This document shows positions 11,351 to 23,660 of a stretch of 64,000 bases of DNA, piece after piece (position 1 is the first letter of the stretch; every line of letters begins with the position of its first letter). The stretch lies in NCBI GenBank assembly GCA_009823395.1, contig CM020510.1:17402273-17466272 (forward strand), read 5' to 3'. The notes below the pieces were generated by a model. The model was not told the origin of the DNA and did no database searches. It worked only from the letters and a program-made list of their open reading frames with translations. The position numbers and the translations under genes are program-made. Origin of the DNA: Thamnaconus septentrionalis. Lineage: Eukaryota > Chordata > Actinopteri > Tetraodontiformes > Monacanthidae.

Positions 11351-14216
11351 CCAAGCAGAAGAATGAGGGACTTCTCATTTCGATCTGCACTGTTAGATGA
11401 ACCTGGAAAAATGAATCCGGCATAATCGTCTCTGTGATCACTGAACTAATTACTTCAACTGGTAAAAGTAAATATATATTTAAAGACATCAGTCTTTTGG
11501 GCGGTTCGGCGTGAAGCCACGGGTGGCGTTTTATGGGCTTGTCACGACACGTTTTGGGCGCGCTGACATAATTACAGTTGTCAGCTCAGCGCAGTTTGGA
11601 GGTTCAAAGTAGTAGAAGATGAAGAACCACAAAATTGTGGTTTAAATGCACTTAAATGCTTTTAATTACATTCTGCCACTGGAGTTCTGAGACGCCCACT
11701 CTCGTCCATTCATCACTGTGGGAAGCACTTGAAGTGTTGTTACAGTTGCCCTGTCCCACAGACTCAACTAATGGCCACAGGAAGATAAACTTTCACAAGT
11801 ATGTGATCTTCCCTCTGATTAAATAGCTCCACAGTCAGACAACCGCCCCCGCTGGCAGGGCCGCTTCCCCAACAAACACCATCATCCAGCCTCCTCGTCT
11901 CGCTGCGGCCGCCGATCTTTCAACGCGGCGCGCTCATTTTGGCCTCACTCAAACATTTCTGCAGGGATCCCAAGCGCTGCCCAAGCGCTACCATGTGTTA
12001 TCCCACATAAGATGATGGTAATAATAATATGATTTGTTTCTGAGAGTGGGCACATGCACACACACGCACGCACGCGCGCGCGCAAACGTGCACCGTCAAT
12101 GAACCCAGGAAGAGGCTGTAGCTAGCTCCAACAGGAAACCTGCTCAAATACTGCATGACTACTTCCTATTTTTGTCTAATTAAAGGACCGTCACGCTGAT
12201 GGAATGGAAAACTGCCCGGATGGCATGCAAGCGGCCGACCGGTTTCAGGGCAACCTGCAATTTCCATTATGGTGGTGAGGTGAGACAGTCAGCGGTTGGG
12301 TTGCGAGAGCCGGCCAGTCATTTTGGAATAAAAGTGGGTTTTGATGAGTCTGTTTGAATGTTGCTGATCCTGAGATTAAACAAGATAGAAGTGTGGTGGC
12401 CCGCTTGTAGAAAACCGACTATTACGCTGCCAAACATCTCTGGCAAGCAGTTAAATTGACTGGAAACTTGTAAATAACTACAGAGTGGAAGCGCAGGTTA
12501 TTTTTTTCCCCCTCAATGATAAGGAAGGGGTGAAGGAAGACGAGCATCAACAGGACTGAAACAAGGATTAATGGTTCCATATCATATCAGCCATTTTTGT
12601 CGGCAGGTGTCGGGGTGTCGGTGGGGGGCGGTCGCGCGGGCTCAGTCCCTACAACGCTGCTTGCAGCTTTAATTTAGATTTTAATTTCTCATCATGGAAC
12701 CTAGTGGAGCAGTCTCGCATGTTTCATCTACACAAACAGCTATATATCAAGCAACAGCATATTTAGCCAGAAACAAGGTGGTCACACTTCCTGAAAAGTG
12801 AAAGAAGCATATAACCAGAGCGAAGAATGGACTTTTCTCATTTCTGGGTATTTACTGGCAGAAAAGAAGGCATGTGCATTACTGTGGAAAAGCACTGGCA
12901 AAGTTGCTTAGTACAGTTTGTATTATATAGAACATTTAAAAGCAGAGGCTGGAAAACATTAGCTGCTCTGTGTTTGATCCATATTAGACAATGAGCATAA
13001 TTTTGATTTTATTCCAATGTCTACTTACTCTGACACAAGTGTTTTAACTATTCGTTTATGGCTTGAGCCACACAACTAACGGGACCTGCAGCAAATTATG
13101 TGCCGCTTCAGTAACCGTGCACTTGTGTGCATAGTGCAAACATATCGGTGATAAAATGCGACCGGACTATGAGACCCACAGACCACTTGGCAAAACGGGA
13201 TTGGTCGGGATTTCGCTGTATCTTCACGCACATCAGAGGGTCTTCGGCATCACAGACACTAATTAGCAGCATCTTCCTGTGTTTACTCCCGAGGGAGAGG
13301 GAGTGGACCACGATGGAGTCTCGCAGCCTATAGATAAACGAAGATAATTTAAAATTACACTCTAATGAGCACTTCCCTATCCTCCCAACTCCTCACACGT
13401 CTTCCTGTCTAGACTGGAACGGTGAATCGGCGGCCCGCTTCTATTGCGAAACTTGTGGCCTTCGTAGCTCCCGGCTGCCCTGCCCCCCCCCGACATTTTA
13501 GACATCCATGGCGTGTACACGCTGTTAGAGGAATGTTTGCCTATGACAGAAACAGTGTTCAAGAGGCAGAGAAACGGAAAGGAAAAAAAATGTCGAATGT
13601 TCCGAATTCTGAAATGTCTTACTTGTGCCACTGTTTGGAGTTTGGAGCCCAGTAGTTGGGTCTGTCTATCTCCTCAGCTTCTTGGGCTGCGGAAGTGAGT
13701 CTGCCACCTTCACAATCACTGGACCTCCTCCAAGAACCACCCCCCACACCCACCCCTATCCCCAACCAACGCTGCCACCCTCTCCAACCCGATTCAAACG
13801 GACCTGGGGACTGACTGTGACTCAGCCGTTCCTCTCATGTGAGCCTGTCTGCCTTCTTCCAAAAACACCCCCAGTGGGCGCCTAGAGTAAATACTTTATA
13901 GCGGCGCCATGATCCACTCACTGTGGAATGCACATATTTCTATATTACAGGACTCCATAGATCCTATGCCCTTGTGCCATGACAGACGTTTTGGGTGCGA
14001 CCCGTCATGTCGTCAGACCAGGGCAGCGACTATAATGGTACTTTCATTGAAACGAAGAAGTAGAGCGTGTTGATGCAACGTCACAGTGTAGTGTGGCTCA
14101 TGAGTTCCAAAAATAAGGGAGGAAGGAAAACCTGGAGATGTGCCCTCCAATATTAGTGCACGCCCGTTTATATTTGTACAGTAAGTCACCTGGACTTGTT
14201 CAGCCTTCTGCATTGT
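11351..14216. other. Gene-free stretch, no repeats recognised
   Basis: Apart from a short alternating CA/CG tract near 12055-12085, I see no recognisable exon, RNA gene or transposon. Several moderately GC-rich blocks (about 11820-11960 and 12590-12660) could be conserved noncoding elements, but that cannot be judged without a cross-species comparison. Confidence 0.4.
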
Positions 14217-14624
14217 CTGTTGTTGAATCATTCATTCATTCATTCATTTTCTATGCCCGCTTATTCCTGTTCAGGGTCACGGGGGTCTGCTGGAGCCTAT
14301 CCCAGCTGTCTTAGGGTGAAGGCAGGGTACACCCTGGACAAGTCACCAGTTCATCGCAGGGCCACATAGAGACAGACAACCATTCACACTCACATGCACA
14401 CCTACGCACAATTTAGAGTGTTCAATTGACCTCACATGCATGTTTTTGGACTGTGGGAGGAAGCCGGAGAACCCGGAGAGAACCCACGCAGACACAGGGA
14501 GAACATGCAAACTCCACACAGAAAGGTCCCAGGTCCGGGCCCCGGAATCGAACCCACGACCTTCTTGCTGTGAGGCGGCAGCGCTAACCACTGCGCCACC
14601 GTGTCGCCCTGTTGTTGAATCATT
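14217..14624 (-). mobile_element. Full-length tRNA-derived SINE with 16-bp target site duplication
   Basis: On the minus strand it starts with a tRNA-like head ('cgacacggtggcgcagtggt', then 'ggttcgattccg' as B box), followed by the SINE body and the 3' tail 'gggataggctccagcagacc', ending in GAATG repeats. The same 16 bases, CTGTTGTTGAATCATT, flank it at 14217-14232 and 14609-14624, so the element itself is 14233-14608. The perfect duplication and full length show a recent insertion by LINE machinery. The tail resembles that of L2-mobilised fish SINEs. Confidence 0.9.
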
Positions 14625-17600
14625 TTGACCCTTTTATCCAATCTTGGATCGAGGTTGGCATCTTTCCTGCCAATCCGGCACCCATTGGCTGCTCAATAGA
14701 ATAAGTAATAATTAAGTTACGAGGTTGGAAGCTTTTGGCTGTGTATTCTCAAGCACACATTTACTATGTGTTTGGTGGTGATCATCGCAGCGCAAAACGG
14801 GCACTAGGATTTGTCTTTGAAGCCAAGATTTTAAAGAATAAAACAAGATGAAGGTGATTTTTGGTGGTCCTGTAGACCAAAGCCTCCTCCAAGGATATCC
14901 TAACAGCTCCGCTAAATTTTTCTAAAGCGAATAGTGATGACCACGCATCATTCTTCTGAAACAAGGCATGTCCACCGAATGTATTGCGGTGTCTATGGGT
15001 TTGCCATAACAAAGCCACTGTTATTCCAAAAAACTACTTTGCTCACAGGTGGTCATGTAATTAATCCATCGGCTGTACTCCACAGCGATGTGACCACCAT
15101 TGTTTCAAAAGTTTCTTTCTTTTCTATCCAAGCTTGAAACTTTCAAATTCATATTTTGTGTACCGTCAAAAGTTATGACATGCAAGTTTTCATCCTCTCC
15201 AAAGTTGAAATACAAACAAGCACCAAATAAGGGCATTACGCATGGATGTTGCTCACCTACGCTGCTAAAAATATATGATCATTAGGTCACTGTCCAATTA
15301 TTTCAGTCTGCTGACAAGGGCCTTTGGGTGATTAAGTGGCACTGTAAGCTATCAGACACCCACTAGGAAGTGAGAACAGACCGCAAACAGGAAGGAGCAG
15401 AATGTGCTTCCTGTTGGCTAGTGGTGCTCTACAGGGCAGATTCCTTGTGCCATCATAACTTAAGCCGACACACACACACACACACACACACACACCCACA
15501 CACACGCACGGGCAGGAATGTTTTTCCATGCGCTGAAATCAGGGAGAAGCAGGCGGTCAGGAAAGACAAAGCGTCAGAGCAAGATAACATTAAGACAGTG
15601 TGTCCCTGTTCTCTGATGCCACGCGCTATCTTCAGAAAGAGGTCTCATGGCCAGTTAACATAACATCTATCCGCAATGGATCAACATTGTCTGATTTTAC
15701 AGGTTGAACTTGGTCACCTTAGCCTCCATTTTAAAAGCAGATTTTAAGCGTCCCCTATGCTCATAAAGAAGATTAGGGAACTTTACATTTACACTTTCAC
15801 AAGGCCCTTTTATGTTTGGTAGCCACTTAAAACATTGTGAAGACAGAAGAAATGCACTAGGAGAAGAGTGGGATTTCTTTTTTAACGCACTATATTAAAG
15901 CCTTTTTTCAAATTTGCTTTCTCCGTTGAATGCAATGGCGCACGTTCACATTAAGGCTTCTGTATAAATGCTGAGTTTTAGCTTCTTGCAGAAACTCATG
16001 TGGACCTTCTTGATGTTTGCAAGGAGATAAAAAGCAAGGTTGCCAAGAGACAAAGGTCAGAAGGATTAGACTGCTGGGTGTGTTGTCATTAAGCTGAAGT
16101 GATAGCAATGCCCTTTGTGACATCACAAAACCCTGATTTCCAGAATTGTGTACAGAGAGAGGCAATTAAGAAAAGTAAAGGATGGACTTTTGGCATTTCT
16201 GGGCACCTGATTGACAGGAAAGAGACACACATTGTGGATAGAAAGTATAATGTGGTTAAGTTCATTTTGCATAATATGGGACCTTTAAGTCCATCCTAAG
16301 GAGAAAACATTAATTTCATCCATAATACAGACTGATTCTCGTGGACATTTTTAACCTTTTAAAATAACTTCCTAAATCTGTCAGCACGGTGGAGCACAAA
16401 TTAGATAATTACTTTGGGTGATATATCATGAAGTTGAGAATGTCTTTTTAAATGCGGAACAAGCGTCAGTTAATAACTACAGCTCTGTTCTGTGGTCAGC
16501 AGAATATATAACTAATGGCTTATGAAAATGTGCCATAAAAAGACCAACTTGAAGCAAGAATTTATTTTGTGTCGTCGTTCAATACGGATCAAAAATATAT
16601 ACAGACATCAATATACGGATTGCTGGCCATGATCATACCTGTATCATCAATGTGTTGTGGCATCTTCTTAGTGCAGCTGTCACATAACGCAGTGAAGATC
16701 ACTGCTTTTTGGCTCTGTGGGGAATGTTAGTACTGGTCATGTCCCAGCTGATGGGACAGACACTCTATCAGACTGAGGGGAGTCCTGCGGGCTGCTGCTC
16801 ACGGAGCTGCACGACTGTGTATATGAAATTAACATTGGCCGTCCTTGAGGACTTCCTGATTGAATCACACCGGCCCTATGACGTCATTCGAGCTTTAAGT
16901 CATATTTGGGACTAGGGAGGGCGAGAGAGGGACAAAAAAAAAAAAAAAAAAAAAAAACTAAGTGGGCGAGAGGGAGAGGATGAGTCACTGCCTCATTGAT
17001 GACTGTCTCCACTGAGCGGTCAGATAATTCAGGAACAAAAAGAGACACAGCACCGCACAACCGTCTAATGGCTTTCAAATAAAATGACTTATTGAGATGT
17101 CGCAAAACAACGCCTTTCAGGGAGATTAAACGATAGTGAAGCCTCCTCCTTGTGCTCTCCACACTGGGATGCTGGCTGCTAATCAAAGAAGAGTCATTCT
17201 CTGCAGTTACATAGCTCTGAAATGACGATCATTTGAGGATGTCAGGCGTGAACTCTGTAGGACAAAAACAAAAAAAACAAAAACGTTCAACAACTTTTAG
17301 CGCTTTGGCACAAAAACAAATGAAATTTACTGTAATGACTTTCCTTTTGTTGGTAAAGGAGCTTAAACAACTCTGATAGTCATTTATCAGCCTCAGTGTT
17401 ATTACTCAGCAAGTAACCCCTTCAAGTTCCATCTTCCAGCAGTTCTGACTCAACTAAACAAAATATGTACATGGAGAACAATTACAGGTGGCAACAGCTA
17501 GACTGACCTTGAGTCTTATAAACTTGAATCATTATACACGCTTGATAAAATGGACGTATGGTTAATTTAGCGAAAATCGTACTACTAAGAACAACTACTA

Positions 17601-17638
17601 GCAAATTATTTTCTTCATTAGGTTTAGGGCTAGACTGC
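14625..17638. other. Gene-free stretch with simple repeats
   Basis: The only clear features are a (CA)n tract at about 15467-15507 and an A-run at 16934-16957. The short open frames have no recognisable domains. I see no splice-site-bounded exon with vertebrate protein similarity. Confidence 0.5.
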
Positions 17639-17695
17639 AATGATAGATAAATATACTTTGTTGATCCCAAATTAGGAAACAACAATCACTATAAG
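17639..17695. mobile_element. Possible LINE terminal fragment
   Basis: The motif 'gatagataaatatactttgttgatccc' resembles the end of a widespread fish LINE, whose terminus reads like 'gatagatactttattgatccc'. Only this short fragment is seen, with no coding remains beside it, so the call is tentative. Confidence 0.35.
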
Positions 17696-18296
17696 GAATA
17701 ACTGCTGGTAAATGCCAGTTTCCGAACCAAGGAAGTTTTTCCTACTTTGAAAAAGAATCTGAAATGGAATAAAATTACATAATTTTCAATTCAATTCACT
17801 GAAAGAAAAAAGTTTTGATGGATGCAGCGATACCAAATGAGCAATCATTCTTTTTTAATTTTCCCTGTATTAGATACGTTCTGTTCAGAGAAAACACGTG
17901 ACTGTAGCTCATTTGTAAACAGCTTGTTTCATTTAATCTGCAAAACAAAGAAGATGTTCAAGTACATGGACTACCAAGCGCAGAAGAGTGCATTTTTAGG
18001 ATGTCAGCACACCTTAGGAAACAATCTCACGTTTTTCCGAGTCTCATAATAGAAAACTGTGCATGGAAAGTTTCTTGGTAGGAAATCCAGCGTGTCCCGA
18101 GTGCAGACCACTGAAGAGCCTTTGCAATGACGTTCAGGAGCTCTTTGGAAATGCGGATAAATGGCGCCCTCCCGAGGCCAAAAACATGTATTACATCAAG
18201 AGTTGGTCAGTGGTTCTATACACATCTTTCGCTGCCTTTAAACATTGAAAACACCTCTCTCCTCGAAAATACACAGGTCAAAAAGTAAACAGGTCG

Positions 18297-18683
18297 TCAT
18301 AAATCAAAAGTCAGTGCAATCACATCCTGACTCCTTATCAGAGCCTCCTTTTGAACCCCGATAGGAGTGTGCAGGTCCGACACCTGAAAGTTCAACACGT
18401 CGATGTCACAGGCGCCAAACGTGGCCTCCACTTTGACGTTCTCATGCATGTGAAAGTGGACCTTCTTTTTGGCCATGGACAGAAGGCAGCGGAGGAAGCG
18501 CTCCCGCAGCATGGACCGCGTCTGTTGCTCCTTCTGCAGCTGCTCTTCACTCGCCCCGGAAGAAATGGACGAGGGGATGGAAGTCTGGCAGAGAGCGACG
18601 AAGCGCGGCGACTGGGGGTCAAATCCACGACTGTTTGGATCGGGTCCTTTCGGCAGGCGGAGCACAGGCACCGGCTTGGCCAT
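18297..18683 (-). CDS. gemin7: Gem-associated protein 7 (Gemin7), complete single-exon CDS
   Basis: Gemin7 is an Sm-like subunit of the SMN complex; with Gemin6 it forms an Sm-fold heterodimer that helps load Sm proteins on spliceosomal snRNAs in the cytoplasm and is also found in nuclear gems. The frame encodes 128 residues against about 131 in human. The N-terminus 'PVPVLRLPKGPD..SRGF' (about residues 4-21) and the C-terminal Sm-like part, with 'LRERFLRCLLSMA' (about 59-71), 'FGACDIDVLNFQVS' and 'LQTPIGVQ'-like 'LHTPIGVQKEALIR', correspond block for block to vertebrate Gemin7. The start is the first ATG after a plausible 3' splice site: on the minus strand 'gcactgacag' ends at 18698, 14 nt before the ATG, fitting the usual arrangement of untranslated 5' exon(s) plus one coding exon. 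The stop is TGA. Identification was by recognising the sequence, not by alignment. Confidence 0.95.
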   Translation of the reverse strand: MAKPVPVLRLPKGPDPNSRGFDPQSPRFVALCQTSIPSSISSGASEEQLQKEQQTRSMLRERFLRCLLSMAKKKVHFHMHENVKVEATFGACDIDVLNFQVSDLHTPIGVQKEALIRSQDVIALTFDL

Positions 18684-18697
18684 AATGAGTAAAGGGT

Positions 18698-18712
18698 CTG
18701 TCAGTGCAAGGG
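18698..18712 (-). other. Likely 3' splice site upstream of the gemin7 coding exon
   Basis: Read on the minus strand this is a pyrimidine-containing tract ending in '...ttgcactgacag', so the exon would begin at 18697, just before the start codon. It implies at least one untranslated 5' exon further right (above 18.7 kb), which I could not place. Confidence 0.6.
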
Positions 18713-19605
18713 GGGGAAATCACAGATGACGAATAGGACACGTAAAGACTGACTACTTGTAAATCATAGGGCACTGATATTTAATACAAACTTGTAAGAC
18801 TAAATAATAACGAAACCCAAAAATAACGACAAACAAAATGATATGCATGCAGAATTGTTTTTGTTTTTTGTTTTGTTTTTCATTTAGAGAGGAAAAACTA
18901 TATTATGTCGATGACAGAGAATGTTACTCGTTGTCGAGCGTCACAATTTACATTTACTCTAATGCCTGACTTAAGCTGTTATTGCTAAATTACAAGAGGA
19001 CAACGACTCAAACCCATTGACACCAACCAGTGTTTGTCAACAGCGTCGGAGAAAAAGCAGACCTCAATACTCGACGACGGGTCTTAAACAACTCTGAACC
19101 ACTTTCAAAACACGGGACTTCGTCGACTAATGTCGAACTACGACGAACAAAAGTTTCACTGCATAAACAACAGAGCAACATCATTTCAACAAACCTACGG
19201 ACCTGTTTCTTCCTTGTTCCTTCTGTTTTTAGCATTAGCTTGCACGCCTGCCACACACCCGCTTCCTGCTCGATTCTCTTCTTCTTATGAGTTAACAGTT
19301 TGAAAGGCATTCGGCACCCTTCGAGATTCATTACTGCCACCCTCTGGAGCGGGTTGGCGCTGACCTGCGAACTTGCATTTTCTTGACGCACTTGAGTCAG
19401 AATTCAAGTTGAAATGTCTCCCTGATCTAACGCCCTCCTTGTACAACTCTTGGTTGTGAGTGACAATCATGGAGGCAGTAAAGGTTGTGGCTTTTTTGTG
19501 CACTGGATGGAATGCAGTAGGGAACCCTCGGGGCCTTCAGAGAAGGACTAGAAATTTTAATACAGTATATTTAATTAAAACAATTATTTAATTGTTATTT
19601 AGTCC
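18713..19605. other. Presumed 5' region of gemin7
   Basis: Given the minus orientation of gemin7, its untranslated exon(s) and promoter should lie to the right of the coding exon. Candidate donor sites occur on the minus strand near 19190-19200, but nothing in the sequence decides between them. The open frames in this stretch have no recognisable domains. Confidence 0.35.
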
Positions 19606-19607
19606 AT

Positions 19608-19853
19608 CCAATTTATTCATTCATTCATCTTCTTTACCCGCTTATTCCTATTCAGGGTCACGGGGGTCTGCTGGAGCCTATCCCAGCTGTCTTAGGGCGA
19701 AGGCAGGGTGACACCCTGGACAAGTCGCCAGTTCATCGCAGGGCCACAACAGACAACCATTCACACTCACATGCACACCTACGGACAATTTAGAATGTTC
19801 AATTGACCTCACATGCATGTTTTTGGACTGTGGGAGGAAGCCGGAGAACCCAA
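19608..19853 (-). mobile_element. tRNA-derived SINE, head missing, reverse orientation
   Basis: The same family as the copy at 14.2 kb. On the minus strand the body and tail are well preserved (starting within 'gggttctccggcttcctccc' and ending in GAATG repeats), but the tRNA-like promoter head is missing, as in a 5'-truncated insertion. I found no clear target site duplication. Confidence 0.85.
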
Positions 19854-21436
19854 ATGAATGTAGTATAGGCATTAGGCAGTCTTGTTTCTGCAGCTGGGAA
19901 GTACCTACTACTCCAACAAACGAAGGTGTGTGTGTCCACATGAATGTGTACCATGGTAACCACTGAATTACTGATTGAAGCGTTTCAGCCACTGTGGTAA
20001 ATGGCACTTCCTGGATGTGTGAATGATTCACACATCACATGATTCTTTCTCGCTCTCTCCGTGTGTGTGCGTGCATGTGTGGCTATGCGCCACGATTTTG
20101 ATCAAGGTGATTAGATTAGCCGTGCCTGCAGTTTTCGTGAAGTTCATATGGAGCAGGTTGCTTGTTGCAGAGAAGCTATAGAGATGTTATAGCCCAATGT
20201 TACAACCCCATAAAATAGCTCGCACCCAATGAGATCGAACACAGTCAAATCAGTCAAGAGTTGCAGATAAAATATGTTTTTATTTTGGAGGCAAAATAAA
20301 AACACCCCATTACCCTAAACCAACCAACTAAACCCCTAGACAAATGAGAAATTAAGCCACGAAAACTGAACCCACCAGAAAAGAAGAGGTAAAAATGATA
20401 CAAACACAACTTAATATCACTCATCAGCTGAGTATTAGAGTGATGCAGCCTCAACACCAGGGAAATGTGACAAAGAAAAAGTCTGGAGGGGGAACCAGTC
20501 CAACTACATTTGTCATATCCTGCCCCTGTCTCTTACCCCGGATTCAGTGATTTTCCATTGCTCACTCAGCTGATCAGCACACCAGTCGCTCATCCCCTGC
20601 CACGGTAAATATTCCCGAGCACCGCACGTTGCACACATCATGCGAGACTTTCCAGCACTACTCTGGTACTGATTTTCTTGCTTCATCTGTCTTCCGTACT
20701 TAACTGAGAGTTCTGCCTGAGTCCTAGGGGCGGGGGATGTGGACTAAATGACTATCGATACACAATACATACCCCAATATTTCAGTCAAAGTCAAAGCCA
20801 AATATGACATGTCGGCCATGCCGGTTCGGAGTATCCCCCAACCCCAACTGGTAGGCACAGATAAAAGATGAACTTGGTTGACTGAAATTGGTTGGTACTA
20901 GAATAAAATCTGTTATCCAAGAGTTCATAAGATGCTTATTGCTGTGGCTGGTTGTGCATCTTTATTTAGAAGGTTGCTTTTTTATATACTCGCACTGCTT
21001 TGCACGCACCTGGATGCAGAAGGATTCGTGAAGACGTGAGGCAAAATAATCGGCACTCCAAGCTGTTTTGTAAGCGACTGAAAGTACACAATTGTTTCAT
21101 TCTCAGTGAACAAGAAAAAGTCATAGATCAAGAAAAAAAAGACCTTGGCCTTGCTCTTGCATAGGGTGTTAAAAGCTGTGAAGTAAAGCGAGTAACCAAC
21201 ATGGACCACTTAAAGGTAACTCGCATACAAAGACAAATCACAACAACCTGGGGGGAAAGCATGAAACGGGGGGCGTTTATTCTGGACCCAAATGCACCAC
21301 ACAGACAAGGTTTGAAGGTTCAAAAGAAGGCACAGCTTTATTTTTGAGGGAATAGTATTAAATTGGGTGAAAAGTTATAACAGGAGACAGTTCCTGAAGT
21401 TGGGGGATAGTTCCTCTTCATGTTTGGACATCACCT
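19854..21436. other. Gene-free stretch
   Basis: No recognisable exon or RNA gene. It is AT-rich sequence with scattered short open frames without domains. The segment at about 21270-21420 may be the untranslated flank of the LINE fragment that follows, but I cannot show it. Confidence 0.45.
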
Positions 21437-22330
21437 GTGGGGCCCAACCTGGGGTCAGCAGTGGGACCAAAATTATTTTTGTTATATATTAATGATATCA
21501 GCAAGGTATCCAAAGAAATGCATTTCATTTTGTTTGCTGATGATACAAATATGTTGTGCACTGGAGATGACTTGAGCCAGCTATTGGAGGGTGTTACCAC
21601 TGAACTGCGTAAACTCAAAAAAAAAAAAAAAAGGTTGGATGTTAATAAATTATCATTAAATTTGAATAAAACAAAATTTATGTTATTTGGGAAAAACCAC
21701 TTGAACACACAAATAAATATTCAAATAGATGGGGTCAACATAGAAAGAGTACAGGAGATTAAATTTCTGGGGACGATTATTGATGAGAAGCTCAGTTGGA
21801 AACCACATATAAAACACATATATTCTAAATTGTCCAAAAGCATTGCAATAATTAACAAAGCAAATATTTCCTGGACCATTACTCACTTAGAATGTTGTAC
21901 TGTGCACCGTGTAACCCTATTTAAGTAACGCTGCCGAGGTGTGGGGAAATACTTACAAATCAAACATTAACTCTTAAGTCACAATCCAAAAGCTGGGTGT
22001 GTTATTTTTACAGTCCAAAATTTTTAAATGTACTTACCTGGTCAATTTCAAAACTGTGCAAATACTGATTCAGGCAAAACATAACCAGTTACCTCGTAAT
22101 ATACAGAAAATGTTTATGTTAGCTGAAGGGAATTATTGTTTAAGGGGATCATTTAAATTCAAGCATAGAAGAGCTCGTACGAATAGGAAAGGATTTTGTA
22201 TTTCAGTTTGTGGGGTGAAGCAGTGGAATGGGTCGCATGAGAATCTCTAGGGATGTCCAAACATGAGGCAGTTTAATATGTTTTACAGGGATATGATTTT
22301 TTCGGAGTATAAAGATAGATTTGCTTAGAA
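21437..22330 (+). mobile_element. Non-LTR retrotransposon reverse transcriptase fragment
   Basis: The frame at 21437-21928 contains the reverse transcriptase core: 'LFLLYINDISKVS', the catalytic 'FADDT' box at about 21530-21550, then 'LSLNLNKTKFMLF' and 'KFLGTIIDEKLSWKPHI'. After frame breaks, 22010-22250 carries a decayed C-terminus ending in 'GVKQWNG'. The palm and thumb regions are retained; the endonuclease and 5' half are gone. An A-run at about 21620-21634 is expanded inside the coding region. This is the LINE type of the jockey superfamily common in fish; the clade is not determined. Confidence 0.85.
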
Positions 22331-23285
22331 TCCAGGCTGTCCAACTTGCTGTGGGGTATTTGTTATTATTGTTGTTGTGTTGTTATTAATTATTATTTTC
22401 GTCATTACACAATAGTCAATGTTATTAATGCAATCAGATTGATTGGGTTTCTTTTTCTTTTTTTCTCAGTATGAATGATTAATTAACTTCTTAACTCCTT
22501 ATTGTTGCACAACTTTGCACTGATTTGCTTTTTTTACATGAGGGAAAGGGGGTGAGATTTAATAAGCTTTGCTTCGTCTCACTCCTTTTCGGATATGCTC
22601 TGATTATTAATTCTTTGGTGTTTGACACTATTTCTTTTGTTATTGTTGTTTTGATATTTTGTATAAATTGTTTTGTTGATGTGCACGGAAGCTATTCGAA
22701 ATAAAAAATGAAATGAATGAATGAATGAATGAAACCGCACACAGATCATTTTGCTAGCTTAGCTTAAAAACTAAGCAGAAGAATGCCAATAAAAAGAAAA
22801 GAAAACATGCAGACGCTCCCAGATGTTGTCCTCCGCTGGCTGGCTGCCTGGTCTCCAGACCCCAGCCTCATTGGATATTGAGGCAGCCTTTGTTCCAAGT
22901 CTCTAATTACTAATGGTGAAAGGAAACAAGTCCTTATTTGGCAGGGAGCCAAACGATCCATCATTGATTCCAGTGTGACCTGTTGACATAATATGGTGCA
23001 AGACATGCCTGAGGTCACAGGTCCCTCTCCCCCGTGCCTCCGATGGATCATGAGTTCTCCCCCCTGTAAATGACTGGGTTATACAGTTTTATGATGGTCG
23101 CAAAGTCAGTTAGCTCTCTATCTATCCTCTGGTCCCCCTGGGTCACCAGTTAGTGAGGAATGTGTCTCCCTTCGTTCTTCCTTGAGCTCTTTATGTGACT
23201 CCTACAAACAAACATCTACATTAATTATATCAATCAGCACAGACATCTAAGCTACAGCTACGAATGCCCACAACTAAACATAATA
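22331..23285. other. Gene-free stretch, possible LINE 3' flank
   Basis: The part up to about 22730 is AT-rich and ends in (GAAT)n just after an 'aataaaaaatgaaa' tract, so it is probably the 3' untranslated tail of the LINE fragment to its left. The rest (22740-23285) has no recognisable feature. Confidence 0.45.
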
Positions 23286-23289
23286 ATAT

Positions 23290-23660
23290 CATCAGGAAAC
23301 ACGTGTAAAGGAACTCTACAGCCGATATGCACACGTCAAAGAAGAGCAATAAGAACAATAAACAGAGCAGGATATAGAGAACACACAAAGTCGCTATTCA
23401 TAAAATCCTACACTCTGAAATGTATGGATCTGGTTAAATTCTAAACTGCACAGATAATGTACGAAGCAAGAAATGATTTATTGCCAAAAAAACATCTGGG
23501 GAATGTTGAAAGGAAGGGAAGGAGGATACAATCTAAGAAGAAAGCTAAACTTAATAAACAGAAAGTAAGAACAACATTGAAAAGGATTTGCATGTCAAGG
23601 GGTGACGTTTGGAATAGCTTGGTATTCAGAGGCCAAAGGGCCGTCACACAGTAAAGTTAA
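23290..23660 (+). mobile_element. LINE C-terminal fragment
   Basis: Consecutive frames give 'KRAIRTINRAGYREHTKSLF', then 'MYEARNDLLPKKH' and 'QKVRTTLKR...WNSLVFR', matching in order the C-terminal end of the same kind of LINE protein as at 21.4-22.3 kb. A stop codon near 23441 interrupts it. It is a second, separate piece of that family in the same orientation. Confidence 0.75.
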
